Source: Sciurus carolinensis (lineage: Eukaryota > Chordata > Mammalia > Rodentia > Sciuridae). Taken from it: a DNA stretch of 64,000 nucleotides. The stretch lies in assembly GCF_902686445.1 (NCBI RefSeq), contig NC_062219.1:112345160-112409159 (forward strand), read 5' to 3'. Shown here piece by piece: positions 29,750-42,219 of this stretch (within the stretch, counting starts at the first letter, position 1; the number at the start of each line of letters is the position of its first letter). The notes under the pieces were generated by a model. The model was not told the origin of the DNA, searched no databases, and was given only the letters and a program-made list of their open reading frames with translations. The translations under genes and the position numbers were made by a program.

Positions 29750-31340
29750 CAACATTCTGGTTGCGCTGGGCATCGTGCCCCATCCCAATTCACGCAGTTC
29801 CCTCCACCACTCCGGGTCGCTGATCCTGGAACCCGTTTATCTTGGCTGTCCCATTCTCAAAGACACAACTTCAAGACATCAGCAGCGCCCTACATCGCAA
29901 AGCCTGGGGACGGAGCGGCACCAGGGATCCGCATCCACACTAGCGACGGTTGGGGCACCCTAGTCCAGGCTGGTTGTCGCCGGCGACCTTCTGCGAGGCT
30001 GCAGGTCTAGCGAGGACCAGTCGGGGAAGTCCTTGAGGGCCGGAATTCCCACGCACGCTGCGCCTCGCGTCACTGGGGCAAGGGGGGCGGGGCGAGGCAA
30101 GGATTAAAGGGCCTACGGACTTCTAAACGCGAGAGGGGAGGGTCCCGGACCTCGATGAAGGTGATCATCAAGATCTAGTCCTGAGTGGGGAAGGACGGGA
30201 GAATGGGTAAAAGAACTGGTAACAGCCAAACGCCATCTCCTCGTGACGTGCTTCCATTCACCCTCTCACTCACTGCCCGTCCTAGGCCTCAGCCTTCTGC
30301 CTTCTTTCTGCCTGATGTCTGGCCCCCACATCCAGAGAAAGGATGTCCCTCCGCTCGAGCTCCTTGACCCAAACCACCCGAGGTGCGCGAGCTTGGTGGG
30401 CCGGCGTGGACCGGGCCGGGCAGGGGGGCGGGGCGAGCGCGGTGACGCGACCGTTGCCTTGGGAACCCGCCGCCCGCTCCAGCGCAGGAGCTGAAGCCGG
30501 AGCTGCCGCCCGCCGCCCGCTTGGGGCTCTCCCTGCGAGTGGTGCGGCTGGGCCCTCGGGGCGGCCGGGGAAACAGGGCCGGAGAGAGGGAGGGAACGGG
30601 TGCGGCCTCGGAGCCGGGACCGTCCCGCACGTCCTGAGCCTACGCGCCTGAGCCGCCGGCGCCGAAACCGCGAGGGACAAGAACTAGCGCCAGACAGCGC
30701 CTGCCCAGCCTCCGGACCTTGCACCCCGGCCCGCCACCCAGACACGGACGGCACGGTCCGCCCCCGCCCCAGCGCTGCTCGGTCTCAGCCCGGCCCGCCT
30801 CGGCCCCGGCACCGGCCCGGGCCCCGGCACCGGCCCCGGCCCCGGCGCGCTTCTCCGCCTCTGCCGCCGCCGCTGCAGCCACTGCCTCAGCCACCGCCAC
30901 CGACACCGCCGCCTCCACCTCTGCCTCCGCCTCCTCCCCCGCTCCGTCCACGACCCCAGCCAGGGCCCCGACCCCAGCCCCAGCCCCGGCCTCGACCGCG
31001 GCCCGGCCACCCTCCGCCCCGGCCCCGGCCCGGGCCCCGGCGGCCCAGCCGCCGGTACCATGCTGCCCAGCTCCATCCAGATTTCCGGGGAGCCGCTGTC
31101 AGGCGCCGAGGTGCGGGACATCTGCCGCGGCCTGCGCGACAACGCCGTGCGCCTGCTCTCCCTGCGCGGCTGCCGCCTCTGCGACCGAGACTTCGGCCGC
31201 ATCTGCCGGGCCCTGGCCGGGGCCACGTCCCTGGCTCAGCTCAATCTTAACCTAGGCGTCGTGTCCAGCCCCAGCCGCATCAAGCAGCTGGCGGAGGCGC
31301 TGAGGACCAACCGCTCCATCCAGTCCCTCTTGTGAGTGCG
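29750..31340 (+). promoter_or_regulatory. LRRC73: CpG island and 5' region of LRRC73
   Basis: CpG density rises from about 29750 and is extreme from 30340 to 31340. The island contains GC boxes (GGGGCGGGGC near 30086-30095 and 30425-30434) and a NF-kappaB-like GGAATTCCC (30042-30050). Dense CCGGCCC-type imperfect repeats occur at about 30795-30850 and 30960-31050, just before the LRRC73 ATG. I cannot place the transcription start from sequence alone. Confidence 0.7.
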
Positions 31341-33515
31341 CCCCCTCGCAAGGGGGTCCCGGGCACTGCACCCCTCCACGCACTCCCGCCACCTCCTGTT
31401 CCTCCACCTTCTAGTACCTGTCTTCCCACCAGCCAGCCTTTACACCCCTATACACACGCCTCATACCTCTGCCCATCCTTCCAAGCACATGCCTTATCTC
31501 TGCCCATGCCGCCCCACACGAAATGGGATACCCAGCTCGTCCTGGTAGGGCATGTCCCCACCTTATCACTTGCATTTATTTCACCGGAGCAGCCCTTCAA
31601 TTCCCAAGAAAGGATACCCCTGGGAGATTAGAGCCCTGCCCCTACACGTGTGCCCACAGAAGAATTTCAGTCCACCACCCACACAAACCTTCTCTGCCCC
31701 TCCCTCTTCAGTGTCCTGGATTCCAGTCCCTGCCCCAGAAATGCAAGCAAATTCGCTTTCCAACTGTATTCCTTAGAATCGAGAATTTTCATTCTTCCTT
31801 CCCAAGCCTCTCTCAAGGGAGGTGCCCCTTTCTCTACTAGATAAAGCTGATGACTACAATAACTGCTCTCTTGCCTCAACCCCAGCCTGCATGGGAGCCC
31901 TCTGACCGATGCGGGGCTGGCCTTGCTGAACCCAGCCCTGGCCTTGCACCCTGCCCTCGTGGCTCTCGACCTGGGGGACTGCATGCTGGGTGATGAAGCT
32001 ATCAACCTCATCTGTGGCCTCCTCCCCCCAGATGGGGCCAAGTCTGGTGAGCATGGGCTAGTGTGGTCTTCATAAAAAAAATTTTTTTTAATGTAGTGGA
32101 AAGTGGGTGTGGTCTCTGAGAGTGTGGCTGAGAATGTCTTTTTACTCCTCTCAGGAAGGGGAGGTGTGGAAACTGAGTAGGGTGGAGACTCAGGGATCCA
32201 GGCTGGGCCAGGCAGAGGAGGCATGGGTCCTCACTGGCTCTGGAGCTGTGTGGTTGGGGATGGAGTGGCTCCCAGCCACTAGGGATATCCTACAGATGGG
32301 AAAGGGGCTGAATGTGTGCCCGATCCTCCCCATCCTGGCTTCTCACTACAATGTTGCCCAGGCTTGAAGGAGCTAACGCTGAGCGCCAACCCTGGCATCA
32401 CCCCTAAGGGCTGGAGCCGCCTCGCCATTGCTGTGGCCCACAGCTCCCAAGTCCGCGTCCTCAATCTGGACTACAACCCCCTGGGTGAGCCTAAAGACCA
32501 CACCCTTCAGTTCTCAGGGCCCCATGTACTATCCAAGAAACTATGACCACCAGTTGCCATGGGGACCCCCACACTGGGGGAGGGAAGAAGAATGAGAGCC
32601 CCTATAAATGTAGGTAGTAGTAGATGAGCCATCCTGTGTGGAGCACTAGATGACTAACAGGGATATCAAAGCATTGGTCAGCACCCCTGCACCCCCTGCA
32701 CGTAATGTCCTCTTCACTCACTAATCACAATGCGACTCTCCTGGCCAGGGACTGGGGCCCAAGGTTTGTTAGTGCAATGGGGGAGGTTAATGCCTGTGTG
32801 CGAACACACGAATGTGTGCTGTTTCCCCAGGTGACCATGTGGCAGGGATGCTGGCTGTAGCTGTAGCCTCCAGCCGCACCCTAGAAGTCCTAGACTTGGA
32901 GGGCACAGGGCTCACAAACCAGTCAGCTCAGGTGAGAAGCAATTGTTTTGGGGGACAATCCAGGGGGACAGGGTGGAGGTTTAGTGTCTGTGGACATATC
33001 TAAGGGGTAGCGGGTTGGGTCTGAGGAACTGCCTTAACTATGTTCATCCTTTTCTGTACTCTTTCCCACCCCAGACCCTGTTGGACATGGTAGAAAATTA
33101 CCCCACAGCTTTGAGGAGCCTAGTGTTGGCTGAGAACAGCATTAGCCCAGAGCTGCAGCAGCAAATCTGTGACCTCCTCTCTGAGGGGGAAGAGGAAGAG
33201 GAGGTGGCAGGAGGGGCTGGCAACACCCAGGAATGGGAGAGAGGACGGGAGCCTGCTGTCCACCAGAGGGGCAGCAGCTCCTGGATGTGCCCCAGTGGTA
33301 AGAACCCAGAGGGTTAATCAGAGCCAGGTCTGGAAGAGATTTGGGACAAGGAGAGTGGGTGTGGAAAACCTATGCCACCTCTTCTGTGTGTGGTCCCCAC
33401 CAAGGAACAAGCGATGATCTGAACACCCCTCTGCCTTTTCACAGATCCCAGCTCTCAGATGGTGCTAATGACATCAGGACTTGGGGACAGTCTGTTGGCT
33501 GAAACCGAGATGTGA
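31060..33515 (+). CDS. LRRC73: Leucine-rich repeat-containing protein 73, complete
   Basis: A small leucine-rich-repeat protein of the ribonuclease-inhibitor-like class; its cellular role is poorly characterised. Exons: 31060-31331, 31886-32046, 32362-32484, 32831-32931, 33075-33297, 33445-33515. All are GT-AG and phases close, giving 316 residues, the same as human. It starts MLPSSIQISGEPLSGAEV and ends DSLLAETEM. LRR cores are visible as LRSLVLAENSI, LEVLDLEGTGL, VRVLNLDYNPL, LKELTLSANPG and LVALDLGDCML. A Glu-rich stretch (EGEEEEEV) and a less conserved tail follow the repeats. The ATG is the first codon of a conserved N-terminus embedded in the CpG island. The gene converges on TJAP1. Confidence 0.96.
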
Positions 33516-34200
33516 CTCTCCATTTGGGCTTCTGCACGTCATTACATTTGTCTATGTCCTCAGGACCTTCCTCTAGATGTCAGGGGGAAGGGGACGTCTG
33601 GGGCTTGGGAGGTTGGGAAAGGGGGGTTGCTTGGGGCTCTGGCAGCTCCTGGAAGTAGTGGGAGGCTCTGGAAGCTGTGACTAGGCAATGGCTATGCGGG
33701 GGGGACCTTAACCCAGGGCAATGCCTCTGGACTTGTTGGCAGCTCTTGGCTGCAACCGGCTGGCTCGGAAGAGATTTTACAAACTCCACAACCTGGTGTG
33801 TGGCTGTGGTCACTGGGGGCTGGGATGGGGGAGGAACTAAAACTACCACTAGGCACCATTAGGGGGCAGTATAACCCCACTGCCCAAGCTCCAGGCTGCG
33901 GCACACTCCCAACTCTCTCCTGACAGGCCTGGCCCAGGACTTGGGATTCTGGGTGACACATCACAAACTCCATGAAGATCCTAAAGAGACTACTTCCAGA
34001 GCAGGGCTGGACTGAAACCCACTTATTGAGGGGAGACCCAGGGGTTTCCTAAGGTTGAGGGTGCCCAGGGAAGCCCTAGGCATAAGGGGAATCTGGTAAA
34101 GACTTGGAAAAAAACTAGGACTGGGAAGACTCAAGAATGGGGAGAAGAGTGGGAGAGGAAAGGTCATTAAGGAAAATTAGGCCATACCAGTAAAATAGTT
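33516..34200 (+). other. LRRC73: LRRC73 3' UTR and convergent spacer to TJAP1
   Basis: No AATAAA or ATTAAA follows the LRRC73 stop on the plus strand. The only related hexamer is AGTAAA at 34189-34194, which would make the transcript overlap the TJAP1 3' end. No other coding signal is seen. Confidence 0.4.
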
Positions 34201-34205
34201 TTATT
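34200..34205 (-). terminator. TJAP1: TJAP1 polyadenylation signal
   Basis: The plus strand reads TTTATT, so the minus strand has AATAAA about 610 bases after the TJAP1 stop. The 3' end is expected near 34180. Confidence 0.7.
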
Positions 34206-34817
34206 TGCTTTTAAAATAGTCATCATTGTGAAATTTCCCAAAATTGGGAGTAACAGTCTAGAGCCAAGGTTAAGAACGGGGCCAGGCCTCACCCAGAGCC
34301 CAGTTTGAGGCCCCTAAAGCTACCCTCCCTTCTAGAGGGAAGGAGGAAACAGCTGAGGGGAGCCCTGAGTCAGTTGCTCTGTCATCCCTGGGCCCAGCTG
34401 GGCCAGGCCCCTTGAGGGCAGCAGCTTGTACAGAGGAAAACTGGTGAGAATCAGAAATTAAGAGGTTAATAACCCCAGTAATACCCCTCAAAACAACCAA
34501 AGCTCATGAATATAAAAGGAGGATGGAAGATGAACACTGATGAGCTCCTGCTCCTCAGAACAGCCCAATTTGAGCTGGTTGACTGGAGGAAAGGACTTGA
34601 GACCCAACTGCATGTTACCTTTGGAAAATAAATATCCCAAGAAGAAAAGGAAAAAAATCATGAATGAGGCAAGCTGGTGCCAATGTCAATGCAGCTGAAA
34701 GGCCTAGTGGGGCCTCTCTCTCACACAGGGAGCAGAGCCATGTAGGTGTGGGAAGGAAGAGTTCAGGGCCTAGGCCTTCTGTAGCCCAGTGTGTCGTCAG
34801 CAAGAAAGCAAGTGGGC

Positions 34818-37800
34818 CTAGCTGAGCAGGGTGCCCTGCTCTTGGGCTTGGGTCAGGCTGTCCTTGCGGTGAAGGTGGTGCACCCCCATTCTTTTGGGAC
34901 TGCGCTGGGGGCGGCTAGAGCTGGTGAGCGGCCAGGCCCTACCCTCAGTGTGGGAAGTGCCAGGCCCTTCTATGCCCCTATCAGCAGGCAGCAGGCTCTG
35001 GCACTCTTCTTCAGGGCTGATGGGCAGGTTCAACTCTTCTTCCTCCTCCTCCCTGGAAAAACCAGAGTCAGGTTCTGTTGGCAGCAAAAGCCCACTCTCA
35101 TCAGGTGGGGAATAAGGTGCTGGAACCACCTCTCTGTCAGCAGGGTTAAGGGCAAAATGGCGCTGCAGTTCAGGGAGTGCATCGCGTCCAAAGGCTGTGC
35201 GCTGGACCACAGCAGCAGGTGGTGGAGTGCGGTCCACAAATGCGCGCTGCCAGCTGGCTAGCAGGTCCTCTTCAGAGCTGGCTGAGCTGGCCGGGGTGCT
35301 GAGCGTTGGGGGTACTGGGCTGGGTTGGTGGTGGGGCGAGGCCTGGGCTGAGGGAGGGCTGCTGGGCAGAGGGCTGGGGCGGGCCCGTTCACTCCCCTCC
35401 TCCACCAGACTCAGAGAAATGGCCTGGCGGGTAGCATAAGTGCAGTTGGGCAGGGGGCTGTTACGAGGGATCCGAACCTTATCTTCAGAGAACTCTATTA
35501 CCTTGCGGCCAGGATACAGTGGGTGTGGTGGAGATGGAGTAGGGTATGGGCTCAGCTTCTCAATGGCTGGCAGGGGTAGCTCCTCCTCTAGGGAGCCGCC
35601 TGCAGTACCCAGAGAGCGGCACTCCCCATTGGGTTGGGGGGTGGGACTTCCGGGGGCTGGGGGACTGGCTGAGTCACCAGGAGCACTCCCACTCATGTCC
35701 ACATGCACAAAGACATCCTCAGCCAAGGGGCGCCCAGTACTGCCTGACTGGGCTGAATTCAGCAGTAAAGACTCGGGCTTCTCCAACACTCGGGCAATAA
35801 CCGAGGTAGGCACCACAGCCCCTGGGGTCAGGCTAGGAGCAGGGCCTGGGCTGGCAGCCTCTTGCCCACTGTGCAGATGTTTCCGAACCATGTCCTGTAG
35901 CTCACAAGGCAGCTGGGGCAAAGGAGCAGAAGAAGAGAGATGTGAATGATTCCAACTGAAGACAGCTCGAGTCATAGCAAAACTAATGGCTACCACAAAT
36001 AGTAGCACTGTGTGCTCAACAAACTTTCTCCTGTATAACCTCATTTTACGGATAAATAGGTTGAGTAAGTGTAAAATAACTTGAAAATTTTGATTAACAC
36101 AGCCAGAATGTGAACCCAGATCTATTGCTAAGACTTATGTGCTCTCAAATTTCTATCTCCCCCACCTCAGCAGTGGCTTCTATCCAAGTCAGACTTCGGT
36201 TTGGAGAATCTATTGATCAGCACCCCTAGAAATACCTTTACTTCTGCAGGCTGCATCAACCCTGGGCCTGAGGCTCTTGGGTCTAGAGTTTGCCCCCCAG
36301 GGTGATGGGATCAGGTGGGTCTAATCCTTTCTCAATACTCATGGCCATCCCCTCCTTCCTGCATGGTATCCTCAAACTGAGTCTCCGTCTCTGGTTGCAG
36401 AAATAACAGCACTAGCCCCAGCACTAGTGATGGGCAATGACACAGGGGACACCAGCAGGGCTTGCTGGTTTGAGGGGCAACATGGAAGCAAGAAGGCAAA
36501 TTAGAAAGGGGGAGTTAGAGACACGAGGATGGAGACAGGTGCAGACACTGGGGTGTAAGCTGTCCTAAAAAGGCTGGGATGGCACTGGCCAAGCAAGGGG
36601 TATGCCCTACTCACATCAGCGAACTTGTGGTTACGGAAGTGTGACTTGTTGCACTTGAGGAGCTGCACAGCCAGGTTGCAGTCCAGCCGGTACCGCTCCT
36701 ACAGACACAGACCTGCTTCAGAGCCCGGCCTGGCCATGCCCAAGGGAGTAGGGCTACACCAGGACAGAGCCAAGCAGTCAGGAAAGGCCCTCTGAGCAGG
36801 TGAAGCACACGTACATTGAGCTCCTCTAACTTGTTGATAGTGTTCTTGGCATCCAGCAGCTTGTTGGTCAGCTCCACAATCTCCCAGTCAAGTGTCTTCC
36901 TATCCATCTCAGCCTTCTTGATCTGAGGCACAGAATTGTGATAAACCTAATCCAGACCCCAATGGCCCTTCCTCCCCTCCACTTCCTTCCAGCCCAGAGA
37001 CACGAGGCCACAGGTGCTAGGGCAGCCAAGGCGGACAGAGCAGACAAATGATGGACAGACAGAAGGAGACTGGACACCTCTCCTGCTCTCCCGGTTGGCT
37101 GTGGGTAGGGCCACATGGGCCCAGGATGGAGGCAGTGTAAGAACTGTCCATTCACTGAGGAAGTTTGAGGGGCTCTAGGCACCAGTCCAGGCAGTTGGTA
37201 CCTTAGAGACAGTAACTGCAACCAGAGGGCTAAGCCTGTGTGCAGCTATTTCCAGGATGGGGCTAGAAGAGGGAGGTGGGTTGGGTGGCAGCTGGGATGC
37301 CTGTGAGATTAGCTGATTGGGCAGGGAGGGAGCTGTAGGTTCAAAAGTAGCCTTCTGATCTTCAGTTCATGGACTGGATCTACAGCCTCCCCTCCCATCA
37401 AACAGCCTCGGCCTGCTGTCACTGCAGCCAGGAAGTAAGTATTTCGTGATGACATCAGTATCTGCCAGAGCCACAGGCAGAAGCCCCAACCCTCTTCCAG
37501 TAGGGAGGCACTGACAACCAAATGAGCCTCACACAGGGAGAGGCAAGGGGTGGGTGCACTCGAGGGGTAGAAGAAAATAGCTAGGACCCCCCAATCCCAG
37601 AACTTGGCTGAGGCCAGGGCAAGGGAGAAAACACACAAACTCAGACGCAACTGCAAAAATCCAGCTGTGGCTAAGAGAGGCCTGAGAGGAGAGTGCAGCA
37701 GCAACGGTGGCAGCATGAGGGGGGAGACCGGGAGAGAAGAGAAACAGTGTGAGCGTTAGGACAGTCCCGACTTGCACAGCACACTGCGGTTCCCTCCCCA

Positions 37801-40800
37801 CCACTCTCCCACTCCAATCCCTCCCAAATCCCAGGGCAGAATGGCATTTCCCTGGCAAGTCCTGGCCCCCTGCTACACTGTGAGCACAGTGCCAGCCAGA
37901 TCACCCTTCTGGACACATTACCAGTGTATGCAACTTGTCCTCCAGCTCCTGGTTGGTCCGCTGGGAAGCAGTGTAACTGTTCTGCAGCCTGGAGAGGGAT
38001 ACAGGCAGACACCTGGTCAAGATCCAGTTTTTCAGGCCCTACTCAGCTCCTCCTCCTTGGGATCTTGGGCAAGCCAACTTCCTGGAACCTCTCTCAGAAC
38101 ATCAATTTTCTAATCAGAATCAGGTGATCTCTGAGGCCTCTTCCACTTAATCTCATACAAACACAAAAGATGCTCATGTGTATCAGGTCCCTCAATCATA
38201 CCTGCGAAATTTGTCCTTAAATTTGTCCAGCTCCTCTCGGCTCTGGCCTAGCTCCAGCTCCAGGCAGTCTTGCCCAATTTCCAGCTCACGCTCCAGGGCT
38301 TCAGTGCGTCTGGTGGCAGAGGCCAGACGCCGGCGAAGTTCTTCATTCTCCTGCTGCAAAAGCCTGGGGTGCAGGATGATATGGAGGGGCATCAGAGAGG
38401 GAAGAGCCAGTCCTGGAGTTCCAGGTGGAGCTCAAGAAAGAAGGTGAAGGATGACGTGAGGACAGGCAACTGAAAGCAGGGGCATTCCTCGAGCCTCAGC
38501 TCAAGTGGAAGGCAGCAAGCTCCACAGGCCTGCTGGGCCTGAGAACAGTCTGAGTTGGGATAGTGAGGGAGGCAGAGAGAATGAGACGGGACACTCCAAT
38601 CTCCTGCAACTATTACAGAAAAAAACCAGGAAAACAGGACAGAATTGGATAGGCAGAGCTCCCAACCTGTCTCTTGTTACCAGCCAAGCCAGGCAGCCAG
38701 CCACCAAACCCCCCAGCTCCAGTTTCCCCACTGCACAATCAGGCTTCTCCATTATTAATCCCTTGGAAATCCAGCCCAGCACTGCCCTCCTCTCCAGGGG
38801 CCTTGTGTGGCTATCAGAAAGGGCTGTGGGGAGGCAGTTGGCACAAGAGATCATTCTTTTCTCTCTGGACAGGACTGGGGAGAGGACCCTTGGCAAGAGC
38901 AGGGCTGCTCAGACCCATTCACCACTTTGTTCCAGGTTCTCTGGAATCCCACGCAACAAAACCCCTTTCCCAGAAAAAAAAAAAAAAAATCAAGCCTCCT
39001 CCCAAAGTCCCTAAAACACCCCATCCCAACGTTTACCTCTACCCACCTAATCCAAGGAAAAGTCTGACTGTACCAGTAGCCTAACCTGGAGCTAAGAGGA
39101 ACAGTCAAGACGGGCAGTATTACAGGCAGCAGATACTCACTTCATTCTCTCTGCATCAGTCAGCGACTCCTGAGCAAAAAAGAACATAAGCTTGAGGCTT
39201 GGCTCTGGACCACTGGCCTCCTAGATGGGCTCCTCTCCAAACAACCCTGGAAAGGGCCATGTCGAAAGTCCCAAAGATTCTCACAGAAGAGAGCTACACG
39301 GCCTTCTAGAGATGAATGCAATCCAGTAATGCCCAGGCAAGCCTAGATTACTCTTTCCTGTAAAAGCCAGAAGACTCCAGAACTCTTTCCAACCTTCACC
39401 CTTAATCCTAAAGCAATTTTCAAATGGATCCTGGTACCCATGCTACCTCTCCTCAGGAGGGAACCTCTCAGCTGTCCACTGGGTTCCTCATGGGCCCTGC
39501 CTCCACATAAGCATGGCAGACCTTCCAGAGAAGTGAAGAAGTCAAGCCAAGCTACAGAAGAGTTCTGAGTGCTGGCAAAGTCCTCTCAGCCCTCTGTGGG
39601 GAAGACAAGGGCAGAATCAGGATGTGAAGGCTCAGGAGGAATAAGTGCATGGATGAAGGACAGCCTTTGGGCTAATCCTGATTGAGAGGATGTTTTTTTA
39701 CCTCCTTCCCTGTCTTCCCCAAGTTCCCACTGCAACTATAAAGCAGAGCAGGTAAAGGCTACAGCAGGAACAAAATGTGAAGAGCCTAACTCTTCACATG
39801 GACCTAACTGCATCAGAACTGTAGTCATGGGCAAGACAATGAGGTGGATGGCCCAGATCATGGACTCTGGAGTCAATGACACCTGAATTTGACTCTGTTC
39901 CACTGCATACTGGTTATATGACCTTAACCTCATTGAGCCTTATTTCCCTCACCTATAACACTGGGGGATGCCTACCAGGTGGCACCTAGAATAACAGCTG
40001 GCATTTTTATGTAATGCTCCCTGAACTGAAAGGGAAAAATAATGGCATTTTTTCCCCAGTGGATCATAGTACACCTGACGCTCAGCATCTGTTGAATTTC
40101 AAGTCCTTTAAATATGTTCCCTGCACTGCGACAGGGTGGAGGCATGGCAGCAAGGTGAAAAAACCACTCCAACACTCGCCTCATCCTCTCAGGAGGCTTC
40201 ACAAAGGAGGACAGCCAACCTGGAGTATATTTTGCAGTTGACTATATGCCTTCTAAGAGCACAGCCTGGACCTAACAGTTCCTGGCAAGAAGTATATGTT
40301 TAGTACACATTAGCCAAACAAAATGAAGCTGGAGAAAGGGCCAGAATTCCTGGTGACCATGAAGAGCAGGTGCTCTGGTTGAATGGCTCTCTTCCACTAT
40401 AGAAGGCTAGAGAGTCTGGTGGGCTGCCTCTTGCAGGGTGAATAATACTGTATGGAAACACTCCTGTTGAGCTATGAAGGCTCTGGGGTTCCCTGACATA
40501 TGAACATATGGTCCCCCATGAGGCTGCACTGCCCCTACCAGCACTTCTGCACTAGGAAACCCCAGGCCTGTTCAACAATGCCACACTCTCGGCCCAACTC
40601 GGGGAACTAGTAGCTCACATGAGAGAAGTCAGTCAGACAGATACCCAGCCTCAGGGACATGCTCTTGCTCCCAAAGTCCCAGGACTGGGGTACCAGTCTT
40701 GCTGACCTCCTGCTCCAGCCGGGACCCAGGAATTTCCAGCCGCAGCTCCCGATGCTCCGGTGGTGCCTTACGGTAGGGTTTCTTGGCAGGGGCTGCACTG

Positions 40801-40805
40801 GTCAT
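34818..40805 (-). CDS. TJAP1: Tight junction-associated protein 1 (PILT), complete coding region
   Basis: TJAP1 associates with tight junctions and the trans-Golgi; it is known to bind DLG1. Coding exons in transcription order: 40805-40707, 39169-39141, 38363-38202, 37988-37922, 36922-36815, 36698-36615, 35912-34818. Junctions are GT-AG and phases close, giving 547 residues (human 557). The N-terminus MTSAAPAKKPYRKAPPEHR is basic. A long coiled coil spans about residues 40-180 (LQQENEELRRRLASATRR, KAEMDRKTLDWEIVELTNK). The rest is a proline/serine-rich, probably disordered tail with acidic runs, encoded by one 1.1-kb exon ending EQGTLLS. The second coding exon is only 29 nt. The ATG at 40805 was chosen because the conserved protein starts there; the in-frame codon at 40829 is GTG. 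Confidence 0.96.
35985..36150 (-). repeat. MIR SINE fragment
   Basis: CTCATTTTACGGATAAATAG ... GAATGTGAACCCAGATCTAT is a reversed MIR core in a TJAP1 intron. Confidence 0.65.
39810..39990 (+). repeat. MIR SINE
   Basis: ATGGACTCTGGAGTCAATGA ... CTGGTTATATGACCTTAACC matches the forward MIR body. Confidence 0.7.
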
Positions 40806-41189
40806 TCTGGGAGGTATGGGCTCCTCCACCTGCTGAAGGGAAGCCAGGAAGGAAGAGCCTCAAAGATGTGGTTAAGACGTCTTTGGATTGAGAGGGAAAA
40901 ATAATGATCAAAGGGGACATATACTGGAGCCAACATAGGACGATAAGCCTGGGCCATTGTTTGGGTCATTAGAATAAGGGCTGGACTTTGATAAGTTGGT
41001 CCCCATAAGTCAGGGCAGTGCTGGGGGATGGGACCTGGGTTCAAAAGAGAACAGAAAGGTGGGAAAGGCAGGGCCCAAGGCCTGGACACCAGAACAAGTG
41101 GCCCTTGCTGTAAAAGTGGGGTAGGAACTCAAGAACAGTCAACTGCTTTCCCTTGTAGGTGGAGGGGACTGCGGAGGGAAAACTGTTCT

Positions 41190-41315
41190 CTGTGTACATG
41201 TTTCCTCAACTCTAAACTGGCTATGAGCAACAGCAATTTCATATGGTTGTTGTAGAGATTATCTAAAGCACTAAGAACACTGCCCAGTTGTTAATAAATA
41301 TTCAACAAATGCTTA
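41190..41315 (+). repeat. MIR SINE 3' part
   Basis: TTTCCTCAACTCTAAACTGG ... TATTCAACAAATGCTTAC matches the MIR 3' half. Confidence 0.65.
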
Positions 41316-41560
41316 CTTTTTTAAAACACTGTAAGCAGACACAAGGATTTGAGGATGTTCACCCAACCCAGGCTCCTTGGTTGGGGTCTCGAAGTTTGAG
41401 GGAGCACCCTAGCCACTACCACTGAAGGTCAAGCCCCTCTGGCCTCTGCCACTCTCTTTTCACCAGCTTCCACCAAATCTGGACACCTGCCTGCCCCCTC
41501 ACCTACCAGCTTCCCTAGAAGAGAGCCAAGTGAGGGAAACAGTCCTTGTCAGGAACATAC

Positions 41561-41658
41561 CGTGTGTTCGTCGGCAGCTCTCGCCGATCCGCTGTCTGGG
41601 AGTTAGCCCTCTGCTCTCCGCATCCCACAGCCCCTCCACTTCCTCTAGCCAAGAGCTC
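41561..41658 (-). other. TJAP1: Candidate noncoding 5' exon of TJAP1
   Basis: On the minus strand a pyrimidine tract ending GGTTTCAG precedes GAGCTCTTGG. The segment ends CACACG followed by donor GTATGT. It lies 0.75 kb upstream of the start-codon exon, where 5' UTR exons are expected. The call rests on splice signals and position only. Confidence 0.5.
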
Positions 41659-42219
41659 CTGAAACCAGAGAAGGAAAGAAAGTGGAAACCAGGTGTCAGC
41701 GCCCGTCTGTCAGTGCCACAGGCCTGCCTGCCCAGTCCAGGACATGGAAGGCTCCAGAGAAAGCCAGGCAAGGACACTGAACAGTGGGTCGGAAGGAGAA
41801 GTGGTAGAGGCAGAAGATGACTGAGGCACTGGATTCCTCCTTTCTCCAAATAAGACACATCTCTGTACACAAGTTCATGGTCTCAGCCTACCATGTACCT
41901 GGCTCTGGAATAGGTCTGGTTCTGTCCTGTCCCTATCCCCACCCTATGGCTGTCCTGTTCATCTCTCAGAGTCTGGAAACAAGAGATCTATAGAACATGC
42001 TTTACAATGAATAACTCCACGAAAATGCCTAGCAGAGCTGTAAGAAGATGGGCAGAGAAGATGCTGGAAAGGGAGCTCCTGGAACTGTTTTTCACAAGGA
42101 GACTAAAGATCATTTCTGGGAAATGGTGGTCAACAGACTTGGCAATGAGGAGAGGTAGGTTCAAGAGATAAAATCTGAAAAGCAGTAATTTAGACAATTT
42201 TGCTCACCTCCTTTCCCTG

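Noticed and set aside
30600..31250. 216-residue proline/arginine-rich open frame, and a 180-residue one on the other strand (30684-31226)
   Set aside because: Both arise from GC-rich low-complexity sequence of the LRRC73 island, show no domain, and overlap the real LRRC73 first exon in another frame.
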